DNA of 64,000 nt. Origin: an uncultured Helicobacter sp. GTDB lineage: Bacteria > Campylobacterota > Campylobacteria > Campylobacterales > Helicobacteraceae. Below are positions 8,057 to 17,372 of this stretch, piece by piece (positions within the stretch are counted from its first letter, which is position 1; each line of letters begins with the position of its first letter). A program made the position numbers and the translations under genes. The stretch spans positions 62,001 through 126,000 of the forward strand of contig CASEHV010000011.1 of the NCBI GenBank assembly GCA_949287835.1, read 5' to 3'. The notes beneath the pieces are model-generated. The model was not told the origin of the DNA, searched no databases, and was given only the letters and a program-made list of their open reading frames with translations.

Positions 8057-9910
8057 CTAATTTCCATCATCTTGCTGCCCTATCGTCCTTAGATAACCAT
8101 TCTCCGATAGCATGACATAGAGTTTGCCTAGCACGACTTTCTTTGCCTCAATGTCTAAATCGCTATCCTCTATGTGCTGCTTTAAGATTCTCTCTATCTC
8201 CTTAGTATCATAGTCTAAGTCATCTAGCACATCTACAATCGTTTGTGCCTCTAGCAGATTCTCTATCTCATAGCCCTTGTTTAAATCATCATCAAATATG
8301 ACGCTAAACTCCGTTGGGTGCGTAAAAAGATTATGCCTCATGCCTAGCACCTCCTGATATGCACCAACAAGGAAAAATCCTAGAAAATACTCCTCCTTTG
8401 ATACATCTACATCATGCAGAAATAGCGGGGTTTTTGGATTGAAACTAATCTCACCATCGCTATCACATGTAATATCCCAGAGGCTAGCTGCCCTTGTGGG
8501 ACGGCGATTTAGCCTATCTAGCGGCATGACAGGGAAGCTCTGCTGAAGTCCCCAATAATCTGGCAGACTTTGAAAGAAACTGCAATTTAGCAAATATCTC
8601 TCCTGCACACTCTCTTGTATTTTTAGAATCTCATTGTGATTTTTATACTTTAGTAGCTGTATGACTTTTTTGATAATCAAATGCACAAGCACCTCTGTAT
8701 TGCTCCTATCCTGCAAGTCGATATAGCCTAAGTCAAAAAGCGTTAGCAAAGATTCCATGTGGTCTAGGCTATCGTGTAGATATTCTATGGCATTTTTTTC
8801 TGTGATTGAGTTATACAAATCATTTAGCTCTGCTACAAGCGGAGGGTTAGAATCCTTTAGCTTTAATGCTTGCTCATCATACTCTTGGCTAAATAGCTCT
8901 AGCACGGGTGCTATTAATACCGCATGTGAGGCAGAGATGAAGCGACCTGATTCTATAAAAATATCTGGCTCTAGCTCATTTTTATTCCTAGCGATTTCTT
9001 TAAGGCTAAAGACGACATCACCGCTAAATTCATTTAATGTATAATTTCTGCAGTTCATCGCCTCATGCTGGGCATACTCCACGGCTAAACCGCCTCCGAT
9101 ATTCACGGATTTAAGGTTAGAGGCACCCATTTTACGAAGCTCGGCATAGATATTTCCCACCTCTCTTATAGCCTTTTTTAGCGGGGAAATATCGCTTATC
9201 TGACTGCCAATATGAAAGTGAATCATTGTAAATTTATGCAGTAAATCACTAGATTCTAGCATCTTCATAGCCTCTAGCAACTCTGTGGAAGTCAAGCCAA
9301 ACTTGCTAGTAATGCCCCCGCTCTTTGCCCAGATTCCCGTGCCGACACTATGCAGTCGTATGCGAAGCCCGATATTAGGATATGGCTCACACATTTCTTT
9401 AGCGACCTCAATGATGGTTTTTAACTCGTTGATGCCCTCTATGGTAAGCGTTATATCATGCCCCATATTCGCAGCGATGAAGCCCAGGCTTATCATCTCC
9501 TTATCTTTGAATCCATTTACGGTAATGGGACTATCCATATTTGTATAAGCCATAGCGACTATTAGCTCTGATTTGCTACCTGCCTCTAGTCCATAATGCT
9601 TATCCTTGCTAAGGCGAACCATAGGGAGAATAAAATTTGGCATTTGATTGACTTTTAGCGGGAAGACTGCCTTAAATTTCCCACGATAATGATACTCATT
9701 AATCGCATTCTCAAAGGCACAATACATTTTTGTAATCTGATTGTCAATCAAATGTGGAAATCTAATTAGTAAAGGACCTCTGTATCCCTTCTCTCGCACC
9801 TCTTTTACTATATCTATGAGTGCGGGTCTGGATTTATAATTCACTTTCACGACGCCATCATCAATGATGAAATCATCGTTTGACCAAAACTTAATGCCAT
9901 AATCAACCAT
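8057..9910 (-). CDS. speA: Biosynthetic arginine decarboxylase
   Basis: 617 aa from ATG 9910. A TTG four codons upstream is in frame; neither has a strong Shine-Dalgarno sequence, and the ATG matches the usual N-terminus (DYGIKFW). Alanine-racemase-fold PLP domain with the PLP lysine in FPLKVNQ (Lys86), the glycine-rich phosphate loop NIGGGLAVEY, and a C-terminal domain with the long insert of the SpeA family. It decarboxylates arginine to agmatine, the entry to putrescine and spermidine synthesis, and may also help acid resistance. A 27-bp perfect palindrome sits 16 bp upstream of the start and could regulate it. Confidence 0.93.
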   Translation of the reverse strand: MVDYGIKFWSNDDFIIDDGVVKVNYKSRPALIDIVKEVREKGYRGPLLIRFPHLIDNQITKMYCAFENAINEYHYRGKFKAVFPLKVNQMPNFILPMVRLSKDKHYGLEAGSKSELIVAMAYTNMDSPITVNGFKDKEMISLGFIAANMGHDITLTIEGINELKTIIEVAKEMCEPYPNIGLRIRLHSVGTGIWAKSGGITSKFGLTSTELLEAMKMLESSDLLHKFTMIHFHIGSQISDISPLKKAIREVGNIYAELRKMGASNLKSVNIGGGLAVEYAQHEAMNCRNYTLNEFSGDVVFSLKEIARNKNELEPDIFIESGRFISASHAVLIAPVLELFSQEYDEQALKLKDSNPPLVAELNDLYNSITEKNAIEYLHDSLDHMESLLTLFDLGYIDLQDRSNTEVLVHLIIKKVIQLLKYKNHNEILKIQESVQERYLLNCSFFQSLPDYWGLQQSFPVMPLDRLNRRPTRAASLWDITCDSDGEISFNPKTPLFLHDVDVSKEEYFLGFFLVGAYQEVLGMRHNLFTHPTEFSVIFDDDLNKGYEIENLLEAQTIVDVLDDLDYDTKEIERILKQHIEDSDLDIEAKKVVLGKLYVMLSENGYLRTIGQQDDGN

Positions 9911-9925
9911 GACGCAACCCAAATG

Positions 9926-9952
9926 TTAAGATAAAATGTGATTTTATCTTAA
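9926..9952. promoter_or_regulatory. 27-bp palindrome between the PgbA-domain gene and speA
   Basis: TTAAGATAAAAT-GTG-ATTTTATCTTAA: perfect 12-bp arms with 3 nt between, in the 49 bp between the two same-strand genes and 16 bp upstream of the speA ATG. No T tail follows on either strand, so an operator for a dimeric regulator, or an RNA hairpin masking the speA start, is more likely than a terminator. Confidence 0.5.
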
Positions 9953-9959
9953 TTAGATA

Positions 9960-10736
9960 TTATTTTTTTGGGCTTTTTTGCAATTTATCTATAAACCCAT
10001 CATAATATTCATAATATTGTCTGCTTTTCTTAGAGGATAGGGAGTATGTGAGGCTGCCTCCGCCTTCGAAATTCACACGTGTATAGAAAGGTGATTGCGG
10101 CTCTGATTTATCCATATCCATAGCGTATTTGGTTAGCCTAGACATGTTTTGACAATCTATCACTGCCACTTCCTTGCTACCTGCGATGAAAAGTAGTCCC
10201 GCGCCATATTGACTGCATGCAATGGGAAGATTTTTCTCTGTGGGGTCATATTTGCCTCTTTGATTTAGAAATCCCATAAGCAAGTCGGAATTAATAAAAT
10301 TAATATAGCCATAAGAATCTCTTATCTTTCTGTAAGTAGCCTCGTTTGGTGCGATGATAAATGCCTTGTCATTAAACTGCCGAAATAGCACTAAATCACC
10401 CTCTTTTGGCTGTAATCGTGGCTCTGGGAGGAATTTCTGCTCTAGCTCTACAAAGGGCTTTACAATGCAAGAAGCACTCCCCTCCTTGCTATCTAGCACC
10501 TCAACACTGCCAACTATCGCCTCATAAGAGCCTAAATCCCGCAGTATAAATCCACTCTCGCCTTTTATCATCTTAGCACTATCATCAAAAGATACTTTTA
10601 TAATCTGACTTTTACCCTCATTTTTTACAGAGACTATCCTAGCACTCTTTGGCTCTGTGAATGCCTTTATAGAATCCATAGAATCTTCTGCAAACAATAA
10701 TCCAAAAACCGCAAAAAAACACAACACCCTAAGCAA
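9960..10736 (-). CDS. PgbA N-terminal-domain protein (plasminogen-binding family), secreted
   Basis: 258 aa starting at TTG 10736, with AAGGA 6 nt upstream. A signal peptide (LRVLCFFAVFGLLFA) is followed by a beta-rich domain with an early ESGFILRDLG-type segment typical of the Helicobacter/Campylobacter family named after H. pylori PgbA (HP0508), a surface plasminogen-binding protein. PgbA is much longer (about 450 aa, with a Lys-rich tail); here only the conserved N-terminal domain is present, and the C-terminus ends KSPKK. Binding of plasminogen is therefore not implied; the domain is widespread. It lies 49 bp upstream of speA on the same strand and is divergent from prs. Confidence 0.65.
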   Translation of the reverse strand: MLRVLCFFAVFGLLFAEDSMDSIKAFTEPKSARIVSVKNEGKSQIIKVSFDDSAKMIKGESGFILRDLGSYEAIVGSVEVLDSKEGSASCIVKPFVELEQKFLPEPRLQPKEGDLVLFRQFNDKAFIIAPNEATYRKIRDSYGYINFINSDLLMGFLNQRGKYDPTEKNLPIACSQYGAGLLFIAGSKEVAVIDCQNMSRLTKYAMDMDKSEPQSPFYTRVNFEGGGSLTYSLSSKKSRQYYEYYDGFIDKLQKSPKK

Positions 10737-10782
10737 ATAAAGTCCTTAATTTATCTTTATATGGAATCATAGCATACTCTAG

Positions 10783-10788
10783 TATAAT
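10783..10788 (+). promoter_or_regulatory. Putative -10 element for prs
   Basis: TATAAT 40 nt before the prs start, in the 91-bp divergent region shared with the PgbA-domain gene. Confidence 0.55.
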
Positions 10789-10827
10789 GTTAGGAAAATT
10801 ACATATTTTGATTCCAAAGGGATTTTG

Positions 10828-11757
10828 ATGAAAGGCTTTAAGATTTTTAGCGGGAATGCACACAGGGAGTTTAGCAATGCATTGGCACATAATTTAGAAT
10901 GCACTCTATCAAATGCGAATATTACACGTTTTAGCGATGGGGAGATTAGTGTGCAGATAAGCGAATCTGTAAGAGGCAAAGATGTCTTCATTGTGCAACC
11001 CACATGTGCCCCCACTAATGATAATCTCATGGAGCTACTCATCATGACAGATGCCTTTAAGCGAAGTAGTGCTAACTCCATAAACGCCGTGATTCCATAC
11101 TTTGGCTATGCAAGGCAGGATAGAAAGGCAGCCCCGAGGGTGCCAATAAGTGCCAAGCTAGTGGCAAATCTAATGCAAAGTGCGGGGATAAATCGCATTA
11201 TAACGATGGATTTACACGCAGGGCAGATTCAGGGATTTTTCGATGTGCCGGTGGATAATCTTTATGGAGCAATCGTTTTTAGAGATTATATAAGGCATAA
11301 AAAGCTAAAAAATCCAATCATCGCAAGTCCCGATATAGGCGGCGTGGCTAGGGCTAGGTATTTTGCCAATCAGCTAGGACTTGACTTAGTTATCGTAGAT
11401 AAGAGAAGAGAGAGGGCAAATGTAAGCGAGGTGATGAATATCATAGGAGATGTGTCTGGCAAAGATGTCATATTAATCGATGATATGATAGATACCGCAG
11501 GGACTATGTGCAAGGCGGCTGCTACGCTAAAGGATAGGGGGGCTAGTAGCGTTATGGCAGTAGGTACGCATGCGGTGCTAAGTGGCGAGGCTTACAAGAG
11601 GATTGAGGAGAGTGTGCTAGATGAGGTTGTATTAAGTGATTCTATACCATTAAGAGAGAAGTGCGACAAGATTAAGATTCTCTCTGTCGCCCCGCTTTTT
11701 GCCGAAGTCGTGCGTAGAATCTATCATAATGAAAGTGTGAATTCGTTGTTTATTTAG
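10828..11757 (+). CDS. prs: Ribose-phosphate pyrophosphokinase
   Basis: 309 aa from ATG 10828 (a TTG one codon upstream is in frame); AAGGGA lies 5 nt upstream. Early segment FSGNAHREF, the catalytic flexible-loop region YARQDRK, the metal-binding DLHAGQIQGFF, and the PRPP loop DDMIDTAGT are all intact. It transfers pyrophosphate from ATP to ribose-5-phosphate to make PRPP for purine, pyrimidine, histidine, tryptophan and NAD synthesis; purS/purQ and hisH in this window use that pool. It has its own -10 box and appears monocistronic. Confidence 0.95.
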   Translation: MKGFKIFSGNAHREFSNALAHNLECTLSNANITRFSDGEISVQISESVRGKDVFIVQPTCAPTNDNLMELLIMTDAFKRSSANSINAVIPYFGYARQDRKAAPRVPISAKLVANLMQSAGINRIITMDLHAGQIQGFFDVPVDNLYGAIVFRDYIRHKKLKNPIIASPDIGGVARARYFANQLGLDLVIVDKRRERANVSEVMNIIGDVSGKDVILIDDMIDTAGTMCKAAATLKDRGASSVMAVGTHAVLSGEAYKRIEESVLDEVVLSDSIPLREKCDKIKILSVAPLFAEVVRRIYHNESVNSLFI

Positions 11758-11997
11758 TCTTTTGATAGTAATGTTTGAATAGTGTCTAAATGTGCTATAT
11801 TTAATGCTTATTTGAATCAAGACCAAAGATAAAATCATTCTAATTGCATCACATTTCTAAAAGTTCCAGATTCTATATGGTAAGTTGTTAAGAGTGTTTG
11901 CATAGTTATGATTGAGTGTAATTGTGTGTCTATGTTGATTTCTTTATACTTAATAATAAACATGATAATATTACAAAATGAAATGTAAAGAGGATTT
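11758..11997. other. Intergenic, no feature seen
   Basis: 240 bp of AT-rich DNA between prs and the membrane phosphoesterase. No terminator hairpin or RNA gene is recognisable. GAGG lies just before the ATG at 11998. Confidence 0.4.
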
Positions 11998-13131
11998 ATG
12001 AGTATTGGTGTGAGGATTGTATTTTTTGTAGCAATAGTTGCTATGCATATATTTATATACTTTGTTTTGTTTAGAAATCTTTCTGATAATCCCATCATTA
12101 GGCATTTTGGAAAAGCAATTATTATATGTAACATGCTATTTATTATAATATTTCTAAAGCTATATCATACTAATATCAATCCTGTTTTATACACTATATT
12201 ATCTAGTAGCATAGGGATTTTCTGGATAGCCTTTTGTGTTTGTGTGATTGCTTTAATTGTTAGATTGGTGATTCTAGGATTCTTTGGTAGTCTCACTTTG
12301 TATCAACTTAGCTTTTGGATTTCCATTATTTCTTGTTGTTTCATAGCATTTTTTAGCGTTTTAAGCTTTTATATTAACTCAAAAGAGCATGTTATATCAA
12401 GGCAGGAAATCGCTATAAAAGGTCTTAAAGAATCCATTAATATCGCTTTGCTAACAGATATGCACATAGATGTCCTCATGGATAAAGGCAAGGTAGCAAG
12501 TCTAGTAGATAATGTAAATGGCTTGAATGCAGATATTATTGCCCTAGGTGGCGATGTTGTGGATAACTACTACGACATAGTGAAAGATTCTGTAAATGAG
12601 CTAGGTAGATTGAGAGCAAAGTATGGAATCTACTATGTGCTTGGCAATCATGAATATCACTATGATGTGTATAAGATTCTAGATTCCCTCAAATCAATGG
12701 GCATAAATACATTGCTAAATCAAAGCATCACCTTAAATAACATAGGCATAAATATTAGTGGCATAGCAGATGTAGTTGGATATATGTCAGCCTTTAGAAA
12801 TACACCATTAGCACCTAATTTAGACGAGGCACTAAAAAATGTAAATAGTAATTTCCCCACAATATTATTATCGCATCAGCCAAAGATTATTAAATATCTT
12901 AGCAATCAAGACATATCTCTTATATTAAGCGGACACACTCACGGAGGGCAGTTATTTCCATTTGACTATCTAGTGCTATTAGACCAACCATTTGTAGATG
13001 GATTGCATAAGTTTAGACATGGGGATAGGGAATCTCAAATATTTATTAGTAGAGGTGTGGGCTGGTGGGGAATGCCTATGAGATTGTTTAAAAGACGTGA
13101 AATTAATTTACTCACATTGACACCGGCATAG
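11998..13131 (+). CDS. Membrane-anchored metallophosphoesterase (YkuE/YaeI-like)
   Basis: 377 aa. Residues 1-130 hold about four membrane helices. The rest is a calcineurin-like phosphoesterase with the full metal-ligand set: DMH (LTDMHIDV), GGDVVDN, GNHEYH, a lone H in LLSHQPK, and GHTHGGQ. The family hydrolyses phosphodiester or pyrophosphate bonds, often of lipids, with two metal ions. The following gene is a second phosphoesterase 10 nt downstream, likely co-transcribed. The exact substrate is unknown. Confidence 0.8.
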   Translation: MSIGVRIVFFVAIVAMHIFIYFVLFRNLSDNPIIRHFGKAIIICNMLFIIIFLKLYHTNINPVLYTILSSSIGIFWIAFCVCVIALIVRLVILGFFGSLTLYQLSFWISIISCCFIAFFSVLSFYINSKEHVISRQEIAIKGLKESINIALLTDMHIDVLMDKGKVASLVDNVNGLNADIIALGGDVVDNYYDIVKDSVNELGRLRAKYGIYYVLGNHEYHYDVYKILDSLKSMGINTLLNQSITLNNIGINISGIADVVGYMSAFRNTPLAPNLDEALKNVNSNFPTILLSHQPKIIKYLSNQDISLILSGHTHGGQLFPFDYLVLLDQPFVDGLHKFRHGDRESQIFISRGVGWWGMPMRLFKRREINLLTLTPA

Positions 13132-13140
13132 GATTCCCAC

Positions 13141-13953
13141 ATGACCCTCCTACATGATTCTATGATAAAGGAAAATGCGATATTCATAGCAGATTCTCAC
13201 TTCAAGGTAGCAGATAATGCATTTCTTGATTTCCTAGCAAACATTCCAGATAATTGCCAGATTTTTTTCATGGGAGATATATTTCATTTTCTGCTAGGCG
13301 AGGTAGATTCTAGCATTTGTGAAAATGCGGATTTAATCAACATGATAAGTCATCTAAGCTGTAATCATGAGATATTTTTCCTAGAGGGCAATCATGATTT
13401 CTATCTCAAAAAGCTATGGTCTCATCGTATTAAAAAATATAGTGAGAAAATATGTAACGAAAAAAATATTAAAATATTTCCATATTACACACAGCCCATT
13501 GTCATGAATAGCTATGATAATCATACCTGCATACTCGCACATGGCGACCTTTGGATTAGTAACTTTTATAATCTTTATAGGCGTCTGCTATATAATCCTT
13601 TTGTGATGAGTTTTTTTAGAATCTTAGATAAAGTTAGCTTCGGACGCGTTTATGAGAGGGTTTCTGCTAGAATCAATGCTCGAAATATTTATGGATTCTC
13701 ATTTTTTAGACAGGATTTCGAGGATTTCATGAAAGATAGGATTGATACCTATAAGCACTTTATTCTAAATCCCATAGCTTCTAGTAATGCAGACTTGCGA
13801 CATAGATTCTGCATTATTGAGGGACATTTTCATTTAGGTATGAATATGTCGGTTGATAATATAGTGTATAATTCGCTTAATTCGTGTTATCTTGATAAAT
13901 TGTATCTAACCTTGCGACATGGTAGGATAGAGGTTTTAAATGGAAAAGAATGA
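13141..13953 (+). CDS. LpxH-like UDP-2,3-diacylglucosamine diphosphatase
   Basis: 270 aa. Metallophosphoesterase with ADSH, FMGDIFHF, EGNHDFY, AHGD and GHFH motifs in order, matching the LpxH group that splits UDP-2,3-diacylglucosamine to lipid X in lipid A synthesis. LpxH usually opens with DLHL; here DSHFKV keeps the Asp and His ligands. ATG 13141 has AGGA 7 nt upstream; an ATG seven codons later is also possible. It overlaps cheV by 14 nt, so it is transcribed with the chemotaxis genes, though no functional link is known. Confidence 0.72.
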   Translation: MTLLHDSMIKENAIFIADSHFKVADNAFLDFLANIPDNCQIFFMGDIFHFLLGEVDSSICENADLINMISHLSCNHEIFFLEGNHDFYLKKLWSHRIKKYSEKICNEKNIKIFPYYTQPIVMNSYDNHTCILAHGDLWISNFYNLYRRLLYNPFVMSFFRILDKVSFGRVYERVSARINARNIYGFSFFRQDFEDFMKDRIDTYKHFILNPIASSNADLRHRFCIIEGHFHLGMNMSVDNIVYNSLNSCYLDKLYLTLRHGRIEVLNGKE

Positions 13954-14887
13954 TATAAAAACGAGAATTTCTTCTAATGAGATTGTGTTGATTGATTTTA
14001 GAATCAACGAAATGATAGATGATAGATTCTATGAGGGAATCTACGGCATAAATGTGGTAAAGGTGCAGAGCATTATACAAATGCCAGAAGAGATTTTTGA
14101 GATGCCAAATAGTCCTGATTATGTGCTTGGATTATTTGATTTGCGTGGTGATATTATCCCGCTTGTGGATTTGGCTATATGGCTAAAGATTAAAGAGAGA
14201 GAGGCAAAGATAGAGCAGAATAAAAAGCGTGTCATCATCGCTGAGTTTAATAATCTCCGCATAGGCTTTGTTGTGCATGAGGCAAAACTCATACGTCGCA
14301 TAGGGTGGAATAAAGTCCAAGCCGCACAATTTAGCTCAAATCACTACAATGTCGAGCGTGGTAAAATCACAGGCACAACGCAAATCGAGGAAGGAAAAAC
14401 ATTACTAATCCTAGACTTAGAGGGCATAGTAGATGATTTAGACTTGTATGATGATATGAAAGATAAAAGAGAGTTGGAGACTATAGAGAAGAAATTTAGT
14501 GGTAATGTGCTAATCGTAGATGATAGCACCATAGCAAGGTCTCTTTTGAAAAGTAATTTAAAGAAAATGGGCTTTAGCGTCATAGAGGCACATGATGGCG
14601 AGATGGCTTTGAAGGTGCTAGAGGACCTCTATGAGAAGCATAATAGCAGTGTTGTATCATATTTGCGTCTTATCGTATCAGATATTGAAATGCCTAAAAT
14701 GGACGGATTCCACTTTGCTGAGAATGTCAAAAATGATTCTAGATTCCAATCTATACCCCTCATTTTTAACTCCTCCATTTGCGATAAGATAAGTGAGCAA
14801 AAGGGCTTAGATATAGGAGCAGATGCGTATTTAGTGAAGTTCGATGCGCAGACATTTTATGATGAGATATCAAAAATCATAGAGTAG
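13940..14887 (+). CDS. cheV: Chemotaxis coupling protein CheV (CheV3-like)
   Basis: 315 aa. An N-terminal CheW-like domain (about 20-165, with LGLFDLRGDIIPLVDL) is joined to a C-terminal receiver domain (about 190-315) containing VDDS, the phospho-acceptor in VSDIEMPKMDG, and the conserved Lys in LVKFD. CheV couples chemoreceptors to CheA and can act as a phosphate sink. The order cheV-cheA-cheW matches H. pylori HP0393-0392-0391, so this corresponds to CheV3. It overlaps the preceding lpxH-like gene, and cheA follows after 56 nt with its own -10 box. Confidence 0.92.
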   Translation: MEKNDIKTRISSNEIVLIDFRINEMIDDRFYEGIYGINVVKVQSIIQMPEEIFEMPNSPDYVLGLFDLRGDIIPLVDLAIWLKIKEREAKIEQNKKRVIIAEFNNLRIGFVVHEAKLIRRIGWNKVQAAQFSSNHYNVERGKITGTTQIEEGKTLLILDLEGIVDDLDLYDDMKDKRELETIEKKFSGNVLIVDDSTIARSLLKSNLKKMGFSVIEAHDGEMALKVLEDLYEKHNSSVVSYLRLIVSDIEMPKMDGFHFAENVKNDSRFQSIPLIFNSSICDKISEQKGLDIGADAYLVKFDAQTFYDEISKIIE

Positions 14888-14901
14888 CTATCTTTTTGTG
14901 T

Positions 14902-14907
14902 TATAAT
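14902..14907 (+). promoter_or_regulatory. Putative -10 element for cheA-cheW
   Basis: TATAAT 36 nt before the cheA ATG, preceded by T-rich DNA; suggests an internal promoter between cheV and cheA. Confidence 0.5.
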
Positions 14908-14943
14908 GCAATATCTTTGTCAAAACTTAATTAAAGGGTGCTT

Positions 14944-17370
14944 ATGAATGATGAAATGCAAGAGATAATGGAGGACTTTCTAATCGAGGCTTTCGAGATG
15001 GTCGAGCAGCTTGACCAAGACTTAGTCGAGTTAGAAAATAATCCAGAAGATTTAGATTTGCTTAACAGAATCTTTAGAGTGGCACACACCATAAAGGGTT
15101 CTAGCTCTTTCTTGAATTTTGATGTTTTGACACATTTGACGCATAACATGGAGGACGTGCTAAACAAAGCACGTAGAGGAGAGCTAAAGATTACTCCTGA
15201 TGTCATGGACGTAATTTTGGAATCCATAGACCTCATGAAAGCCCTGCTAAACGTTATACGAGATAATGGCACAGACGCAGATAGCGGCATAGATGTTAGC
15301 GATTGTGTGCGTAGATTGCAGGCTATTTCTAAGGGCGAGGCAGTAAGCGATGCGCCAGCCGAGGCACCTGCAGAGGGTGCTACAGAATCTGCAAGTGCGG
15401 AATCTAGCCCAGATTCACAAGCAAGTGATGCTAAAGCCGCAGATTCTACTCCCGCCGAGGCACCTGCGGCTAATGCTGAGAGTGAGCCAGAGCCAAATTA
15501 TGCTAATATGACTGCTGAGGAAGTAGAAGCAGAGATTCAAAGACTTCTTACGCAAAGACAGGCAGAGGATAAGCAAAGACGACAAGAAAAGAAAAAAGAG
15601 GAAGCTGCAAAAGCACCTGAATCTGGAGCCGCTCCCGCTGCCCAAAAACCTGCCGCTACTCAAGCCGCAGCACCAAAACCTGCACCAAAGGCAGCGCCAA
15701 AAGGTGGCGATGGAGCGCAAAAATCGCCATCTGTGGCAGTCGAGCCTACTGTGCGTGTCGATGTTAAGAGACTTGACCACTTAATGAATCTCATCGGGGA
15801 ATTGGTGCTTGGCAAGAATAGATTGATTAGAATCTACGGCGATGTCGAGGAGAGATATGATGGGGAGAAGTTCCTAGAGGAGCTAAATCAAGTCGTAGGT
15901 TCTATTAGCACTGTTACTACAGATTTACAACTTGCCGTTATGAAAACTCGTATGCTACCTGTCGGCAAGGTATTTAGTAAATTTCCACGAATGGTAAGAG
16001 ACCTTAGCCGTGAGCTAGGTAAGAATATCGACCTTGTGATAAGCGGTGAGGAAACCGAGCTAGATAAATCCATCGTTGAGGAAATCGGGGACCCACTCAT
16101 ACACATTATACGAAATTCCTGCGACCATGGGGTAGAGACGCCTGATGTTAGAAAGGCAAATGGTAAGAGTGAGGTAGGTAAAGTCGAGCTAAAGGCATAC
16201 AATGAAGGCAACCATATTGTCATTGAGATAAAAGATGATGGTAAGGGTCTTGATGCGGATTTCTTAAAGCAAAGAGCAATAGAGAAAGGTCTTATTAGCG
16301 AGAAAGAGGCTGAGGGCATGGGGGATAAAGAAGCTTTTGGAATCATCTTCCGCCCCGGCTTTTCTACCGCTGCACAGATTACGAATGTAAGTGGTCGTGG
16401 TGTAGGTATGGACGTTGTTAAGACTAATGTCGAAAAGCTAAATGGTATCATCGAGATAGATTCTGAAAAGGGTGTAGGCACGACCCAGAAACTAAAGATT
16501 CCACTAACTCTTGCCATTATGCAGGCACTTCTTGTAGGGGTGCAGGAGGAGTATTATGCCATTCCACTTAGCTCTGTGCTTGAGACCGTGCGTGTATCGC
16601 AGGAGGAGATTTATACTGTCGATGGTAAGAGTGTCCTTAGATTACGTGATGAGGTGCTAAGTCTGGTGAGATTGGCGGATATTTTTAGCGTTGATTCTGT
16701 CCTTGATAGTCTCAATGAGGTATATGTCGTCATTATCGGATTGGCTGAGCAAAAGATTGGCGTCATCGTAGATTATCTCATAGGACAAGAAGAGGTTGTT
16801 ATAAAGTCTCTAGGCTATTATCTCAAAGGCACGGAGGGCATAGCTGGGGCTACCGTTAGAGGTGATGGTAAGATTACGCTTATAGCCGATGTGGCTGCCA
16901 TGATGGAGATGGCAAAGGAAGTTAAAGTAAGTGTAAATAATCTTGTCTCTCAGAGCAATGCGGCAAAGGTGAAAAATTCACCGAGTGATTATATCGTCCT
17001 AGCTATAGATGATAGCAATACCGATAGGACGATTATGAAAAAATGTCTAAAACCGCTAGGCATTACCGTGCTAGAGGCTAGTAATGGACTAGAGGGGTTA
17101 GAGATTGTAAAAAGCGGAGATTATGACTTAGACGCTGTGCTAGTAGACATAGAGATGCCTAGAATGGATGGTTACACATTTGCTAGTGAGGTAAGGAAAT
17201 ATAATAGATTTAAGAATCTACCCCTCATCGCCGTTACAAGCAGGACTAGCAAAACAGATAGAATGCGTGGCGTGGAATCTGGCATGACAGAGTATATTAC
17301 TAAGCCTTATACGCCAGAGTATTTGCTAAATGTCGTGAAACGAAATATTAACTTGCAAGTTGGAGAATAA
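14944..17370 (+). CDS. cheA: Chemotaxis histidine kinase CheA with C-terminal receiver (CheAY)
   Basis: 808 aa from ATG 14944 (AAAGGG 5 nt upstream; an in-frame GTG at 14938 is less likely). HPt domain with His48 in AHTIKGSSS; an Ala/Pro/Glu-rich linker (about 125-260) containing a Lys/Arg/Glu-rich helical patch; dimerisation and ATPase domains (NLIGELVLGKNRL; N box HIIRNSCDHGVE; G boxes DDGKGLD and GRGVGMD); CheW-like regulatory domain; then a receiver (about 680-805) with DDS, the phospho-acceptor in VDIEMPRMDG, and TKPY. The CheA-receiver fusion is the normal form in Helicobacter/Campylobacter. It phosphorylates CheY in response to receptor signals. cheW follows after 2 nt. Confidence 0.96.
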   Translation: MNDEMQEIMEDFLIEAFEMVEQLDQDLVELENNPEDLDLLNRIFRVAHTIKGSSSFLNFDVLTHLTHNMEDVLNKARRGELKITPDVMDVILESIDLMKALLNVIRDNGTDADSGIDVSDCVRRLQAISKGEAVSDAPAEAPAEGATESASAESSPDSQASDAKAADSTPAEAPAANAESEPEPNYANMTAEEVEAEIQRLLTQRQAEDKQRRQEKKKEEAAKAPESGAAPAAQKPAATQAAAPKPAPKAAPKGGDGAQKSPSVAVEPTVRVDVKRLDHLMNLIGELVLGKNRLIRIYGDVEERYDGEKFLEELNQVVGSISTVTTDLQLAVMKTRMLPVGKVFSKFPRMVRDLSRELGKNIDLVISGEETELDKSIVEEIGDPLIHIIRNSCDHGVETPDVRKANGKSEVGKVELKAYNEGNHIVIEIKDDGKGLDADFLKQRAIEKGLISEKEAEGMGDKEAFGIIFRPGFSTAAQITNVSGRGVGMDVVKTNVEKLNGIIEIDSEKGVGTTQKLKIPLTLAIMQALLVGVQEEYYAIPLSSVLETVRVSQEEIYTVDGKSVLRLRDEVLSLVRLADIFSVDSVLDSLNEVYVVIIGLAEQKIGVIVDYLIGQEEVVIKSLGYYLKGTEGIAGATVRGDGKITLIADVAAMMEMAKEVKVSVNNLVSQSNAAKVKNSPSDYIVLAIDDSNTDRTIMKKCLKPLGITVLEASNGLEGLEIVKSGDYDLDAVLVDIEMPRMDGYTFASEVRKYNRFKNLPLIAVTSRTSKTDRMRGVESGMTEYITKPYTPEYLLNVVKRNINLQVGE

Positions 17371-17372
17371 TC

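Noticed and set aside
7882-8070. 62-codon minus-strand frame overlapping the end of speA
   Set aside because: ATGATG overlap could mean coupling, but there is no Shine-Dalgarno sequence and no recognisable family; AT-rich DNA readily gives Lys-rich frames of this size.
15415-15780. Long antisense frame over the cheA linker
   Set aside because: Caused by the Ala/Pro-rich linker codons, which leave few stops on the other strand; Cys/Arg/Leu-rich nonsense product.
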